From: Gymnopus androsaceus JB14
Taxonomy: Eukaryota > Basidiomycota > Agaricomycetes > Agaricales > Omphalotaceae
Length of the DNA: 32,713 bases
Reading direction: 5' to 3'
NCBI GenBank assembly: GCA_009733575.1
Contig: ML769762.1
Location: 27,682 to 60,394 of the forward strand
Position numbers and translations under genes: made by a program. This document shows, one piece after another, positions 1 to 10,044 of the stretch. Below the pieces are notes generated by a model. It made no database searches and was not told the DNA's origin. It saw only the letters and a program-made list of their open reading frames with translations. Position 1 is the first letter of the stretch. Each line of letters begins with the position of its first letter.

Positions 1-486
1 ACCTGAGGTGTCCAAAGTTTTACCTTTTTCCTGGCCAACTAGGATGCCTCAGGTTGCCTAAGAGGACTAAGTGACCTTAGATCCTCCTGGGCCCAAAACA
101 GTTTTTGCTGATCTCAAACTGGTTATCGTGTAAGTTCTAGCTCACTCCCCTTGCCCTCTGTTGGCTGAAACACTTCTAAGAAACTGCCCATGAGGCTGTT
201 GACCAGTATCTGGATACTCAGCATAGACTTAGCAAACAAACCCCAAGTGCTTTGAGCAAAGCTTGTAAACATGTAGGTTGCTTTACCCACTATCTTGTTC
301 AAGTCTTCTTATACCCTCATACCTTTTAGATTGAAGATGTATTATCCGCTTTCAGGATCATCAGAACCACTGGGGTGCAGATACTCTCCTCCAAGATCAA
401 CTCAAATGCAAGAAAGCCCGGCCATATTCCCGGGGCTCCAGAAGTTATCGTAGCTCTTTACAAAAGCTCTACGAAGTCTTATCAAT
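1..486. other. Non-coding stretch left of the copia element
   Basis: I see no coding region, RNA gene or clear repeat here. A short inverted pair, ACCTGAGG (1-8) and CCTCAGGT (47-54), is present but weak. Neither the 5' LTR nor the gag/protease part of the copia element to the right can be recognised, so that element is truncated near 480-500 or begins outside the window. Confidence 0.5.
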
Positions 487-1550
487 ATGTTTTTAAAAAG
501 CCTTACTGCATACTGTGGGGATGGAACCATGACAGTGAAGACCAAATCAGGCAGAACCATGATGGTCGGCTACGGAAAGGGGAGAATGTATGAAGTAGAG
601 GTACTGGAAACAAGCAATGTGAACGCACAGTTGGCAAGGTCCCATGAAAGGGCAACAGACATACTCACCTGGCACCGAAGACTCGGACACGTCGCGATAC
701 CTAGAATCCTCCAAATGGCGAGAAGAAACCTAGTGGACGGGCTAAAGATTACGTCGAGACAGGTTTATGGGATGTGCGAGTCATGCATATGAGGCAAGGC
801 GGTACAGAGACCTTTCGACGAGCACCTGGAACAGAAAGGGAGGTGTTAGAGAGAATACACATTGACCTCTTTGGACCAACGCGGACCCAGAGCAAAGGAG
901 GAGCATCTTACCTGATGTTGTGCACTGACAGCCGCTCAACTATAAAAGTCCCATCATTCCTATCCAATAAACAGAGCGAAACGACCTTGAAAGAGTTCCA
1001 TTGTTTCCGAGTAAAAGTGGAAAACCAGACTGGCCGCAAGGTCCTGGCAATTCGAATCGACCGTGGAAAGGAATTGGATAACCGGTTGATGGAGGACTAT
1101 TGCAGCCAACGAGGGATATCCATTGAGATGGTGCCCCCGACCTCCTCCACTGCTAATGGTATGGCCAAGAGGGCAAACCGAACAGTCATTGAAGGGAGAA
1201 GGACAATGCTTGACAAATAGGGACTACCCCACTTGTTTTGGGCTGAAGCAGTGGCTACTTTCTGCTACGTGGAAAGCTTCGTTCCATCAGCGCGGTTCCC
1301 AGACGACGTTCCTATCGAGGTGTGGATGAAAAAGAGACACGACGTCTCTCACCTAAGACCATTTGGTTGCAGATCTTGGAATCAAGAGACGTACAATTTG
1401 AGGAAGGTGAGGCATGGTGAACATGGGCCAAACCAGATCAAATCTCCAATCACATTGAGGGATTACCATCCGGAGATACCGGCATCGAGATCAATACTAA
1501 TCCCATCGAACCCGCACCCAATGCTGATCCTGAGCCAGCGCCTCAACCAT
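487..1550 (+). pseudogene. copia GAG-pre-integrase and integrase remnant
   Basis: Integrase inserts element cDNA into the host genome. The HHCC zinc region is visible: WHRRLGH at about 671-691 supplies the two His, and CESC near 777-788 the two Cys. The stop TGA at 790-792 and a frame change follow. The core then runs from about 853 (IHIDLFGP, first catalytic Asp) through AIRIDRGKELDN (about 1050-1083, second Asp) to NGMAKRANRT (about 1155-1185). In active copia integrases this last motif carries the catalytic Glu; here the position reads Lys, so the DDE triad is broken. TAG at 1218-1220 interrupts the next block, which continues in the same frame (GLPHLFWAEA to HLRPFGCRSW, about 1221-1379). 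The C-terminal part is a low-complexity, proline-rich linker that shifts frame into the RT. Confidence 0.88.
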
Positions 1551-1744
1551 CGACACCAGTGCACCAACCCCCGACACCAGGCCTACCAGTCCCACCTGCT
1601 CCTCCTCTACCTAGATTCCTGACTGTCCCTGCTCAACAGCCACAGCAACTTCGCCGGAGTTACCAAGAACAAAAACAAACCACGAGACTAATAGAGTCCG
1701 AGGCTTCTGAAGATAGAGAGCGGGCAGCGAAGGAAAAGGGAGAA

Positions 1745-3417
1745 GCTTGGGCAAACGACTTACCACCCGAGGAACAACCGTTAGCATTAATCGTGCAGAA
1801 CCCCTGGGCATTTGCATCAACGGACTTGGAGTTCTGGGTTCCTCAGTCATACAAACAAGCGATGAAGAGAGCAGACCTTTGGTCAGCCCCCATGCAGGCC
1901 GAGTACAACCTACTAATGCAGAAGGGAGTATGGGAGCTGGTAGAATTGCCGGAAGGAGCCAACCTCATGGGCAGGAGATGGACCTACACTATCAAATGGG
2001 GGGAGAAAGGAGAAGTCATCAGGTGGAAGGCAAGGTATGTTGCTCAAGGCTTCACGCAGATATACAGCATTGACTACGACAAAACCTATGGGGCAGTGGC
2101 ACGCATGGAGTCCCTCCGACTCTTACTGGCTATTATTGTAGTCCTCGGATTGCAACTTTTCCAAGTCGACTTCAAGGGCGCATTCCTTAACAGTCCCATC
2201 ACACACGACGTATACATGAAGCAGCCAGAGGGATTCGTCAAACCCGGGGAAGAGGAGCTGGTTTGCAAGCTTAAACGATCGATCTATGGTACGAAACAGG
2301 GCAGCCACGACTGGCAAGCAACTCTGGCCGCTGGATACAAGGCAGACGGGTACTACGCATCCCACACAGACACGTGCATCTGATACTGTCGCGAAGGACC
2401 AGTATACACAATAACGAGCATGTATGGGGACAATGTGTGCGGAGGGTCATCAACAAAAGAGGGGAAGGAGAAAGCAGTATCAGACTTGGGGAAAAGATGG
2501 GAGGCTGGGGAAGTGAAGTCAAACGTTTTACTGGGAATGACTATTAAGCAGAACCCAGATACAGGAGCTATCACTATCTCCCAACGGGTGTACTTTGAAC
2601 GCATGTTGGAACATTTTGGTCTTCAAAACATAACACCACGACAAACACCTTTACCGCCGAACCTCAAAGTCAAGCATTCTCCCAACCCATTACCAGAAGC
2701 CAAGTGGATCTTCATGGCTGACAAGCCCTACCGGCCGGTAGTAGGATCAGTAATGTGGGGGTCTGGTTGCACTCAACCTGACATTTGTTTTGCTACGAAC
2801 CTACTAGCTCGCTACCAACTGAACCCGGGGCGGTACCACTGGGAATTGGTGGAGTGGCTTGCGGGATACATCAAATGGATGATCCACTACAATATCATCT
2901 ACGTTAAACCAGCTGCAGGAGACACGAAACCCGGTGCAGGACTGAAACCAGGAGGACATGTAGATGCGGATTACGCAGGTTGCCTGGATACTAGACGGTC
3001 AACCTCGGGATACATGTTCTTAATGGCTGGGGCGCCTGTCTCTTGGAGTTCGAAAAGACAGGCAATGGTAGCATCATTGATGGTGGAAGCTGAGTACGTG
3101 TCGCTAGCGAGGGCCAGCCAACAAGCCATCTGGATGTCGTCTTTCCTTTCGGAGGTAGATTTGGAACAGGATGGTCCGGTGGAACTGTACGGCGACAACA
3201 AAGGAGCGAACAGTCTGGCGGAGAACGCGAGACAACACGCACTGGCCAAACACATCAACATACGGCACCATGACATTAGGGAAAAGGTAACAGATGGGGA
3301 GATTGTTGTGAAGGATATCCAATCGGCAGAAAACCTGGGGACTTCTTCACAAAACCACTAGCAGGACCTACACATTTGAAACTGGTGAGACTGCTTGGGT
3401 TAGACCGTACGGAGTAG
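1745..3417 (+). pseudogene. copia reverse transcriptase-RNase H remnant
   Basis: This would copy element RNA into cDNA and degrade the template. The RT region runs from about 1800 (WTYTIKWGEKG, then WKARYVAQGF) through QVDFKGAFLNSPI (about 2161-2199, first catalytic Asp kept). The stop TGA is at 2381-2383 and is followed in frame by more RT. The active-site motif, normally YVDD, reads YGDN at about 2422-2433, so the second catalytic Asp is lost. RNase H follows with DADYAGCLD (about 2965-2991), VEAEYVSLA and GDNKGANSLA (about 3190-3219). The frame ends early after NLGTSSQNH. Inserting one base near 3337-3340 restores a typical copia C-terminus reading to TAG at 3415-3417, so a 1-bp deletion is likely. 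Confidence 0.9.
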
Positions 3418-3423
3418 GGGGGG
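3412..3423 (+). other. Polypurine tract of the copia element
   Basis: A purine-only run (GAG, the stop TAG's last bases, then seven G) lies directly 5' of TGTTGG, where the 3' LTR begins. This is the expected primer site for plus-strand DNA synthesis. The restored pol stop overlaps it, as is common in copia elements. Confidence 0.7.
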
Positions 3424-3956
3424 TGTTGGAGTAGTACTCCGCATGGTACACTACGCTTTGGCTTTCCTTTTCTACTTACTCGTGCCCACGGAAAGTGATG
3501 GCCCACTATGCGTGAGCAGTCTCTTTCAGATCGCTTCTCATCAACGCTGTATTTTTTCTATGGATCCCAGATTTTTCCTGGGGGACCATATTGACAAGTA
3601 GAACATTTTGTTCTCTCAAAAATTTCTTATTTTTCCACCGCATCTTCCACAAAATCAAGTACACCTATCAGGCTGAAACTCACCGGGCCGTTACTTTCCG
3701 TGACCCCGAGTATACGTTTTTCCGGTTTCTCAGTTTTGGCTTACCTACGTTGATTGTACAATCGACATATATATACCTAGCCACGGACTTTCGCTCCCTC
3801 AGTTGTACCGTTACTCTTACGTCCAACTGAGGTGAAACACATTCTTCTACTTACCATATTCGACACTTACCTGTATTACCAGATTCTATTCACCTACAGG
3901 TATAGTAGTAGTTGTACCGTTACTCTTACGTCCAACTGAGATTCTATTCACCTACA
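3424..3956 (+). repeat. 3' LTR of the copia element
   Basis: The LTR starts with TGTTGGAGTAGTACTCC immediately after the polypurine tract, a classic copia LTR start. A TATA-like run is at about 3767-3776. The right end is placed at the CA at 3955-3956 (CACCTACA). An identical CACCTACA at 3891-3898 is an alternative end, because the last part of the LTR contains a duplication. No 5' LTR is available to fix the boundary and no target duplication can be checked. Confidence 0.6.
3801..3956 (+). repeat. Interleaved direct duplication in the LTR tail
   Basis: Two exact direct repeats occur in the same order. A 31-bp unit starting AGTTGTACCGTTACTC is at 3801-3831 and again at 3910-3940. An 18-bp unit AGATTCTATTCACCTACA is at 3881-3898 and again at 3939-3956. 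In the first copy they are about 50 bp apart; in the second they overlap by two bases. This points to a partial tandem duplication with an internal deletion in the U5 part of the LTR. Confidence 0.9.
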
Positions 3957-3958
3957 TT

Positions 3959-4129
3959 TACCATCGTCGATTCCTTGCGCGTTTGTCCCCTGCCAGTGTT
4001 GAGAGGCTAGAGATCAATGACAAGTGTCTCCCTCACTTAGCTGATTTCGAGAATTGGGCTTTAGCAGAGCAAGCAAACTCTGATTCAGAGGCAGAAGCTC
4101 GAGATGACAGCCCTCTTATTCCGCACTAA
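3959..4129 (+). other. Unassigned C-terminal coding-like fragment
   Basis: Just past the copia LTR a frame reads YHRRFLARLSP, ERLEINDKCLP and a Glu/Asp/Ser-rich acidic tail (SDSEAEARDD) to TAA at 4127-4129, about 56 codons. The mix of basic, hydrophobic and acidic residues looks like the end of a real protein rather than a random frame. No start codon or upstream exon is visible, since the frame runs back into the LTR. It may be the 3' end of a gene or another transposon into which the copia element inserted. I do not recognise the family. Confidence 0.35.
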
Positions 4130-5813
4130 CTCATCTATCAACTGCGCATGCGGCACGCGACTGCGTTAGTGTACTGACGCAGGTGCAGTCTATCAGGCTG
4201 TCAAATTTATAATTTTTCCGTGTTTAATTCTGTTGCTCAGAATCTACCTCGCATACTTTCACAATCATTATACCAATATGCTTCATAGCTTTTTTTGGAA
4301 TCTACCATCTCGTTTATTACCATGATTTATCTCCTTTCCGTTACTACAATTTCATTCTTGATTCATGAAGTTTAGTGTAGGAAATCTGTCGAGTCAATAT
4401 GCGACAAATCAATATGACTTTCACTTGACCAAGATCTGAATTTGATCGAAAAAATAACGGAGTTGTTTTCACGCTCATTGAAAGACAACAAAGCAGTCAT
4501 TAATTCAAGGATACAAATATCACTACCAATACAAGTGCTTTACTGAGAGAATTCGGTAGAGCTTATTTTTTCCCTTTCCCATGTGACTGGCCAACGCACT
4601 GGGCAGTGCACATGCGTGCCAATTATTAAATTTAATATGTTGCCGGTTTTTCCCACATGGCTTCTGCTGAACCAGTAACGTCGCGCTTACGCACGACAAT
4701 CCCCGACTCATCACATCAATTACACAAGCTTAGCTTGACCCGTGCCGTAGGCACGGGTGGGGTCCTCAGGTATTATTTTAATAATATTCAGATTTTCTCA
4801 ATTAGTTCCTGATGAGCATACTAGTGTGAGAATTTCTCATTTGTTTTTCTTTGAACTTTTACTGTACACTTTCATACATGTTTTCCAGCATTCCATCCAT
4901 TTACTTTTGCAATGCACTGAAACTGAAAGATTCAGGATTTCTGTGAAGTACTTATGCTTTTCCAGGTGCATTCGGATTCTTCAGTCTCAGTACAATGCAA
5001 TCAATTTTTTTAGGGCATGTGGCTTGGGATAAATCATATATAAGTATATTTGAGAAGGATGACTATATCCTGGAGGCTGGAAATCAAGTTGAGCATTCAA
5101 GAGCCAGCAAAGAGCATTGGAAATGCACTTATGGGAATTACTGGAGCTCACCAAAATCAGAGTGCATTGCCTGCCAATTTTCAATGCATTTTTGGATGCA
5201 TCCAACACTTGAACATTCTCCGAAATCACCGAATTCTGGAATTGTAAACATTAAGGTATATTCCAACATACTAAAAAGTTTGAAGACAATTTGTTGAGTT
5301 TTACAAAAGTTTTTCAGTATGGACATTTTTGAGTGCATTACTGGTACATCAATAGTATGAGGTCAAGATATAATACATAAATACAGAGGCATTAATTCAA
5401 AAATTTATGAAGAATAAAATTAATAAAATGAAATTTAAGAGAAAACCCTGCTGGACAGAAACTTGTACTGTAAGGGTTTCTCCCTTACACTCACTTCTGC
5501 TGAAATCCTGCTTGAAGCTGTCTCACTCAGTCCACAATGCATGTATGTCTTGTCACTCTGGCTTGAGCTCTTGAAGCTCAAGGATTAACTTATACATGCA
5601 TAGATTAAGGGTTTGTCTCATGTCAGATTAACTACATTTCTCCTTTATTTGCCTTAACTTAAGTAGTTCCAACCAAAATTTCACACAGACTGCTCTGAAC
5701 TGTCTGCCAGAATCATAAGTAAGTGTTTGAAGTAGAGAATTTAATCCATTGCTCAGGAGAGCACCACTGATAGTGTTTTCATGAAACTACAGTATAAATT
5801 TGAAGGTCAGATT
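4130..5813. other. AT-rich non-coding stretch
   Basis: I see only short, biased reading frames and no recognisable domain. One notable structure is an inverted repeat at 4738-4758 (ACCCGTGCC, 3-nt spacer, GGCACGGGT). The rest contains TG/CA-rich and AT-rich unique sequence. Confidence 0.5.
4730..4758 (-). other. Helitron-like 3' terminal hairpin candidate
   Basis: Read on the minus strand, a perfect 9-bp-arm hairpin (ACCCGTGCC/GGCACGGGT, 3-nt loop) is followed four bases later by CTAA (CTRR-type) at 4733-4730. A short GC-rich hairpin just before CTRR is typical of Helitron 3' ends. Against this, the next base is G rather than the T expected at a Helitron insertion site. The helicase fragment at 8908-9564 also lies on the opposite strand. 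Confidence 0.3.
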
Positions 5814-5985
5814 GCGGCGCCGGCCGCGATGGCCACTGCGTGGGGCCTCTGCGCGGAGCTTTTGCCTGCGCCTAGGTGGGAATACTGAAGCATTGATGCT
5901 GCGCGCTCCGCTGGCTGTGGCGCTTAAACAGCTGACCAATGATATGCTAAATAGCGGACTTTGAAATCAAGCGCCCCATCTTCAT
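5814..5985. other. GC-rich island in AT-rich DNA
   Basis: A block beginning GCGGCGCCGGCCGCGATGG is rich in CpG and GCGC (also GCGCGGAGC, GCGCGCTCCGC) and sits inside strongly AT-rich sequence. It has no convincing frame, RNA fold or terminal repeats. Because CpG is otherwise eroded in this window, it could be a recent insertion or a fragment protected from decay. Its identity is unknown. Confidence 0.5.
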
Positions 5986-6088
5986 TTTAAGTATAGGATA
6001 GCTCATGAATCATAATGACCGGAAAAGGTATACAATAAACAAACATAGATAACCAGTAAATTATATCCATCACATCAGCAAAACCTGA

Positions 6089-6200
6089 GTGGTCTCCAGA
6101 GATCTCCAGAGCCCCTGTAGCTTCTGGAGCAGCTGGAGCAAGGTTACCTATTCCAGAGACCAATATAAACCTCTGGAGACCTCCAGAGAGCTATTCAATC
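6089..6200. repeat. CTCCAGAG/CTCTGGAG motif cluster, block 1
   Basis: Repeated copies of CTCCAGAG and its complement occur with GGAGCAGCTGGAGC between them, in both orientations, so the block can fold on itself. A related block lies at 6745-6822. Together they look like the ends of a small repeat-derived element, but no target duplication was found. Confidence 0.55.
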
Positions 6201-6744
6201 AAGTTTCCGTGTTGTGTAACCATGAATTGATAATAGAAATTTTATATTCATTATTTTTATATACTATAGCAATAGGCACGCCACAGTAGTTAATATTATG
6301 CAGTAATAAGTGTCAAGCAGTATTTGACAAGGTCGCACTTCCCCCTCTCAGTCCCAATGTTTCCATACTCTTATTGATTTCCTGCTCTCTGCCTCCATTT
6401 CACAAACACTTCTACATTTCTGGCAAATTGTGCCAATCAGCTTTGGAAAACAGCATTTTATGAAGATGAAACCTACAGCAACTCATACATCGTAACAAAG
6501 GGAGAAAGAAAAAAAATGCAAGTTCATCAAAACTTGAAAGTTGAAAGTCATGCATTTTATATGACTTCCTGATAATTTACAGCATTGTTGATGACACAAG
6601 GAGTTGCTGACGGCAACCATCATTATGTTGAGGGCACTCTAGGCCATTTTTGGTGCGACTCTGGCTGACAGCCAGACTATCTCCAAAAAAGGAAAGTCCA
6701 ATCATTCTCAAAGTGCCATCAATTGGCAGCTGCAGCTTTGTTCG

Positions 6745-6822
6745 CTCCAGAGTCTCCAGAGTTCTCCAGAGCTCTCTGGAGACTCATTCAATTCTCTGGA
6801 TGCTCCAGCAGCTCCAGCGAAA
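6745..6822. repeat. CTCCAGAG/CTCTGGAG motif cluster, block 2
   Basis: Four close copies of CTCCAGAG or CTCTGGAG are followed by GCTCCAGCAGCTCCAGCG, which is close to the reverse complement of the GGAGCAGCTGGAGC stretch of the block at 6089-6200. The inverted relation suggests the two blocks are subterminal regions of one element of about 730 bp or two insertions of the same repeat family. Confidence 0.5.
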
Positions 6823-8907
6823 ATACAGGTTTTGCTGATGCAGTAAGATTCAACCTCAAATCCCTGGCTCAATTTGACAACTAAAAATCAAAGCTCTGCT
6901 AGTGATCTGCAAGAACATGAGAGTAGCAAACAAAGAAATACAGAATCAAACCTACTGGGCAGTTTCTATGGTAGGAAAAACATAATTGGGGCAACCCAAG
7001 GTATCATTGCAAAGCGGCAATGTTGAAGAAAAGGTATCAGAGTACCCTGGTGCAGCATCAAACCAAGGCATGGTTCACACTGCTGCAAACCAGTCATTGC
7101 AGACATTGGAGAAGCCCACAAAACCAAATGTATCTCTTTCATCAATGAGGATCAAAGCCGTTGATATGCTGACATCCCAACAACCATCACAGAAAAAATC
7201 TCAGTATAAGCTTGCAAGGAAATAGGCAACCTTTACTTTGGCATTAGCAGCATTGCAGAAAATCTGAAGGATATTACAATCTTTGTGCATCGAGGGATGG
7301 ATGGATATTGGAGCCAAGTCTTAGCAAGGTCAACCTCACAGATTGAATTGGTATTGCAATCAAGTTGACTGTTTAAAAAGAAAAAGGCTCCGATGTCTGC
7401 TTTGAATGCTTCAGTACTGGGGAGACAAATAAAACATGCTGTATGCACGAGCAAAGAGCAAAAGTCAGAGATGACATTTGCACAAATAGTGTTATCAAGC
7501 ACATTATGCAATGGCAAGCAAAGGAATGAAAGTATGTCACCATTTCAAGCCTTGAGCTTCTCTCTATTCAAAAACAACAGCAAGTACTTATCATCTGTAA
7601 TACCCAGTTTGTGAAGTTGTTTATGAGGCATCATTTGCGAGAGAAACACAGCGAGCTTGCCAACAGAGGGGGAGAGGTAACCACATTGCATGTTCCTGCC
7701 CCTTCAAATAGGTTGCCTAGCAAGTTGAAATCTTAGGATAACAATTATACCAGTTGGATTGAAAGCAGGCAGGAGCACTACTACAATTGGAAACAACAAG
7801 CAACCAGTTCAATCCTAAGTCCTTGCAGCTCCATCAGGTTTAGCATCAGTGAACATCAGGCATGCTGAAACAAAGCCAACTGCTAAGCTGAGAACAATTC
7901 AAAATAATACAAGAACAGAAATGTAACTATTTAAATCAATTGGGTGGAAAACATGCATCCGCCAAGGATGATTGAGGTCCTTATCTATGTCTACCAGGTA
8001 AGGACTGATCTATAAAAAACCTCTGTCAGATACGAACAACTGGATCCAAAGCAGTGTACCTCATCAGGGGGATTCAAATTCAGAGCAACTGCTCTTTCCC
8101 ATTGCATCAAGTGACTCATACCAGAGTTCAGACCATATTCTGGATTTCTAGTATGTGAGGATCAGCAGCAGGAAAGAACATGAAATCAAACAATAACTAA
8201 CCTATCAAATGCAATCAACTTGGCCCAGCCCAGACATGTGCATGCTAGGTATCAACAGGCTGCAATTTGTTTTTTGTGTAAGGTTTGTGCCAAATGCGAA
8301 GTATTTTTGTCAGCCTTTTCATTGTTGCAAAATTCAAAGTCAACTGCTGGCCACTTTTTTGGCTGGAGATTTTCTTGGGCATGGTAGAAAATGAGCAAGA
8401 AAGGAGCTCTAGATTATGCAATTCACAAAAAGGATCAATCTGCCAATTATCAAGCATGGTCTATGAACAAGAAACAAGCTTTTATGCCATACACACAAAG
8501 AAACACCCTGCCAATCATCAAGCGCCAAAGATTTCTCCACCACTGCAACGCTTTTTCATAGCAGCCCCACCCATCATTCCATCCACGAAACTCTGGAAAG
8601 CACCTGGAAGTCAGTTTAAAGTGACAAGACTCAAACCACTTTGTATCAGTGGGCCACCTGTTTCAGAATACTCAACATTGGGAAGGCTAGTACCATGTCA
8701 ATGTCGTGGCTGCCAGAAGCAAGCATATTGCTAGATGATTGTACTCAGATAGCATACAATGGGTTGTAAAAGTTGCAACCTTTTGCTTCAGGATTGCGGA
8801 ACATTGTCCATGTAGCTGCAAAAGGTGGGGTTGCCTTTCAAAGTGTACATGACTGCAGTACAATCATATCAAAGTCTGCAACCCATAAATAGCAATGCAG
8901 ACCATAC
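6823..8907. other. Long stretch without a supported gene
   Basis: Frames up to 149 codons occur (for example 8285-8734, plus), but their composition is ordinary for chance frames and I see no domain, repeat or splice pattern that supports them. The base composition is AT-rich and CpG-poor. The right end runs into the Helitron helicase remnant and may include decayed upstream parts of it. Confidence 0.45.
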
Positions 8908-9564
8908 ATGGTTTCTGCCAAAAACACCCTGTGGAGGAGCCATCTCTGCATTATTGAAAATGATATTGAAGATATACTATATCATTATCACAAAGGGAAA
9001 TTTACTAAGTGGAATGAAGTTATTATTGCAGATGGGTCTTATATGAACAAAGATTTCCATGCAGAGATTGATGAGGACCAACACATAATTGACCATGTAG
9101 TAAAACAAAAATCACTAAACAATGAATAAGAACCTGCTTTTAGAATAATCGCCAATCATGCAACAGTAATCCATTGACAATGTATATTGGTGGAATGGGA
9201 GGTATCAGTAAAAGTCAGGTGATTCATGCATTATGTCTATTCTTTCAACTTAGAAAAGAAAGCGGTCATATCGAAGTATGTGCACCTACAGGTACAGCAG
9301 CAGCACTGCTGTCAGGATCAACTTATCATTCTGTACTTGGTTTTCAACAATCAAATGAGGAGGCTATCAGTCTAGATCCTGAACATGGTTTAAAAATATC
9401 AAAATGTAACTTGGAAGGAGTTGATTACATTTTAATTGATGAATGCTCAATTTTAGCACTTAGTGATTTATTTATGATAAGTGAAAGGTTGGCCAAAACT
9501 CATGGGTGTCATGATTCACCATTTGGTGCATTCAGTATAATTTTTGCAGGTGACTTTGCTCAAT
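8908..9564 (+). pseudogene. Helitron-type PIF1-like helicase fragment
   Basis: This is part of the helicase domain of a rolling-circle (Helitron) transposase, which unwinds DNA at the element. The reading AFRIIANHAT just before MYIGGMGG (about 9180-9203), the block CAPTGTAAALLSGSTYHSVL (about 9279-9338), the Walker B region DYILIDECS (about 9424-9450) and FGAFSIIFAGDFAQL (about 9520-9564) appear in the order seen in Helitron helicases. The Walker A motif reads GGISKS where GGTGKS is expected, so ATP binding is probably lost. A TAA at 9127-9129 and a TGA just before MYIGG break the frame. The fragment ends exactly at a TG of an LTR-like sequence; the stop TGA (9567-9569) belongs to that insertion, not to the helicase. 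The Rep domain and the rest of the helicase are absent. Confidence 0.85.
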
Positions 9565-9648
9565 TGTGACATAAAGTATTTTATATATAGTAACAGAAAT
9601 GAATTAGAGTGACATACGGCGTAAGCATAAGGGAACGGGGGTGTTACA
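9565..9648 (-). repeat. Short (84-bp) LTR-like sequence
   Basis: Read on the minus strand it starts TGTAACACCCCCGTTCCC and ends ATGTCACA, giving TG...CA ends and a short terminal inverted repeat (TGTAACA/TGTCACA). The minus strand just before it is GGCCAGGGAGGG (9660-9649), a good polypurine tract, so this fits the 3' LTR of a minus-strand element covering 9649-14843. It contains a TATATA run. At 84 bp it is short, as in TRIM-type elements. No matching 5' copy was found by eye, so the pairing is unproven. Confidence 0.5.
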
Positions 9649-9709
9649 CCCTCCCTGGCCAGATTGAGTCCACAGGAGCAATCGAAAACTAACTTGGAGA
9701 TCAAGTACC

Positions 9710-9874
9710 CATGATAGCATGTTGTGAGCATCTAATCAACAAGGTGGGCAGTTGTGACAATGATATTCACAATAGCATGTTGTGAAAGTCAAAGTAATTG
9801 GGGCTATGACATTCACAACAGCGTGTCGTGAAAGTCAAAGTCTGGCACTCACCTCAATAGCATGTTGAGGTGAG
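9710..9874. repeat. Four-member stem-loop family with TAGCATG loop
   Basis: Four hairpins with a common 7-nt loop lie at 9710-9726, 9768-9784, 9824-9840 and 9848-9874. Stems differ but stay complementary: CACAA/TTGTG in the second, CTCACCTCAA/TTGAGGTGAG in the fourth, and CATGA/TTGTG with G-U pairs in the first. The third has loop CAGCGTG and one mismatch. The second and third are followed by GAAAGTCAAAGT. The paired changes suggest that the fold, not the primary sequence, has been kept. They lie between the polypurine tract and the first minus-strand ORF. Confidence 0.7.
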
Positions 9875-10044
9875 CACTGACATTACAACGGGACAATTAA
9901 TTACCGTTGATTCCCTCCACGGAAGCGGTGGGCGGTACTTTGGACTGGGCTGAAGCAGTGTTGGATGAAGAAGAGCCAGAGGCTCCTGCTGAGTTACTAC
10001 TCGATGTGATTGCATCTGGTGGACTGTCATAGGACAGACCACCA

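Larger units (their letters stand above)
487..3956 (+). mobile_element. 5'-truncated, decayed Ty1/copia LTR retrotransposon
   Basis: On the plus strand the order is GAG-pre-integrase zinc region, integrase core, reverse transcriptase, RNase H, polypurine tract, LTR. Integrase before RT defines the Ty1/copia (Pseudoviridae-type) order. The gag, protease and 5' LTR are absent. The coding part is split by in-frame stops at 790-792 (TGA), 1218-1220 (TAG) and 2381-2383 (TGA) and by at least three frame changes (about 793-850, 1400-1740 and 3337-3340), so it cannot be autonomous. The right boundary is uncertain because the LTR end is inferred only from a terminal CA. Confidence 0.9.

Noticed and set aside
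4730..4758. Linking the Helitron-like hairpin to the helicase at 8908-9564 as one element
   Set aside because: The hairpin/CTAA end is on the minus strand while the helicase is on the plus strand, and the base after CTAA is G rather than T.
4757..5297. Overlapping frames of 80-100 codons
   Set aside because: Several frames on both strands have similar length and low-complexity composition, as expected by chance in this sequence.
8285..8734. 149-codon plus-strand frame
   Set aside because: Composition looks random, there is no domain, and no splice or promoter signal supports it.
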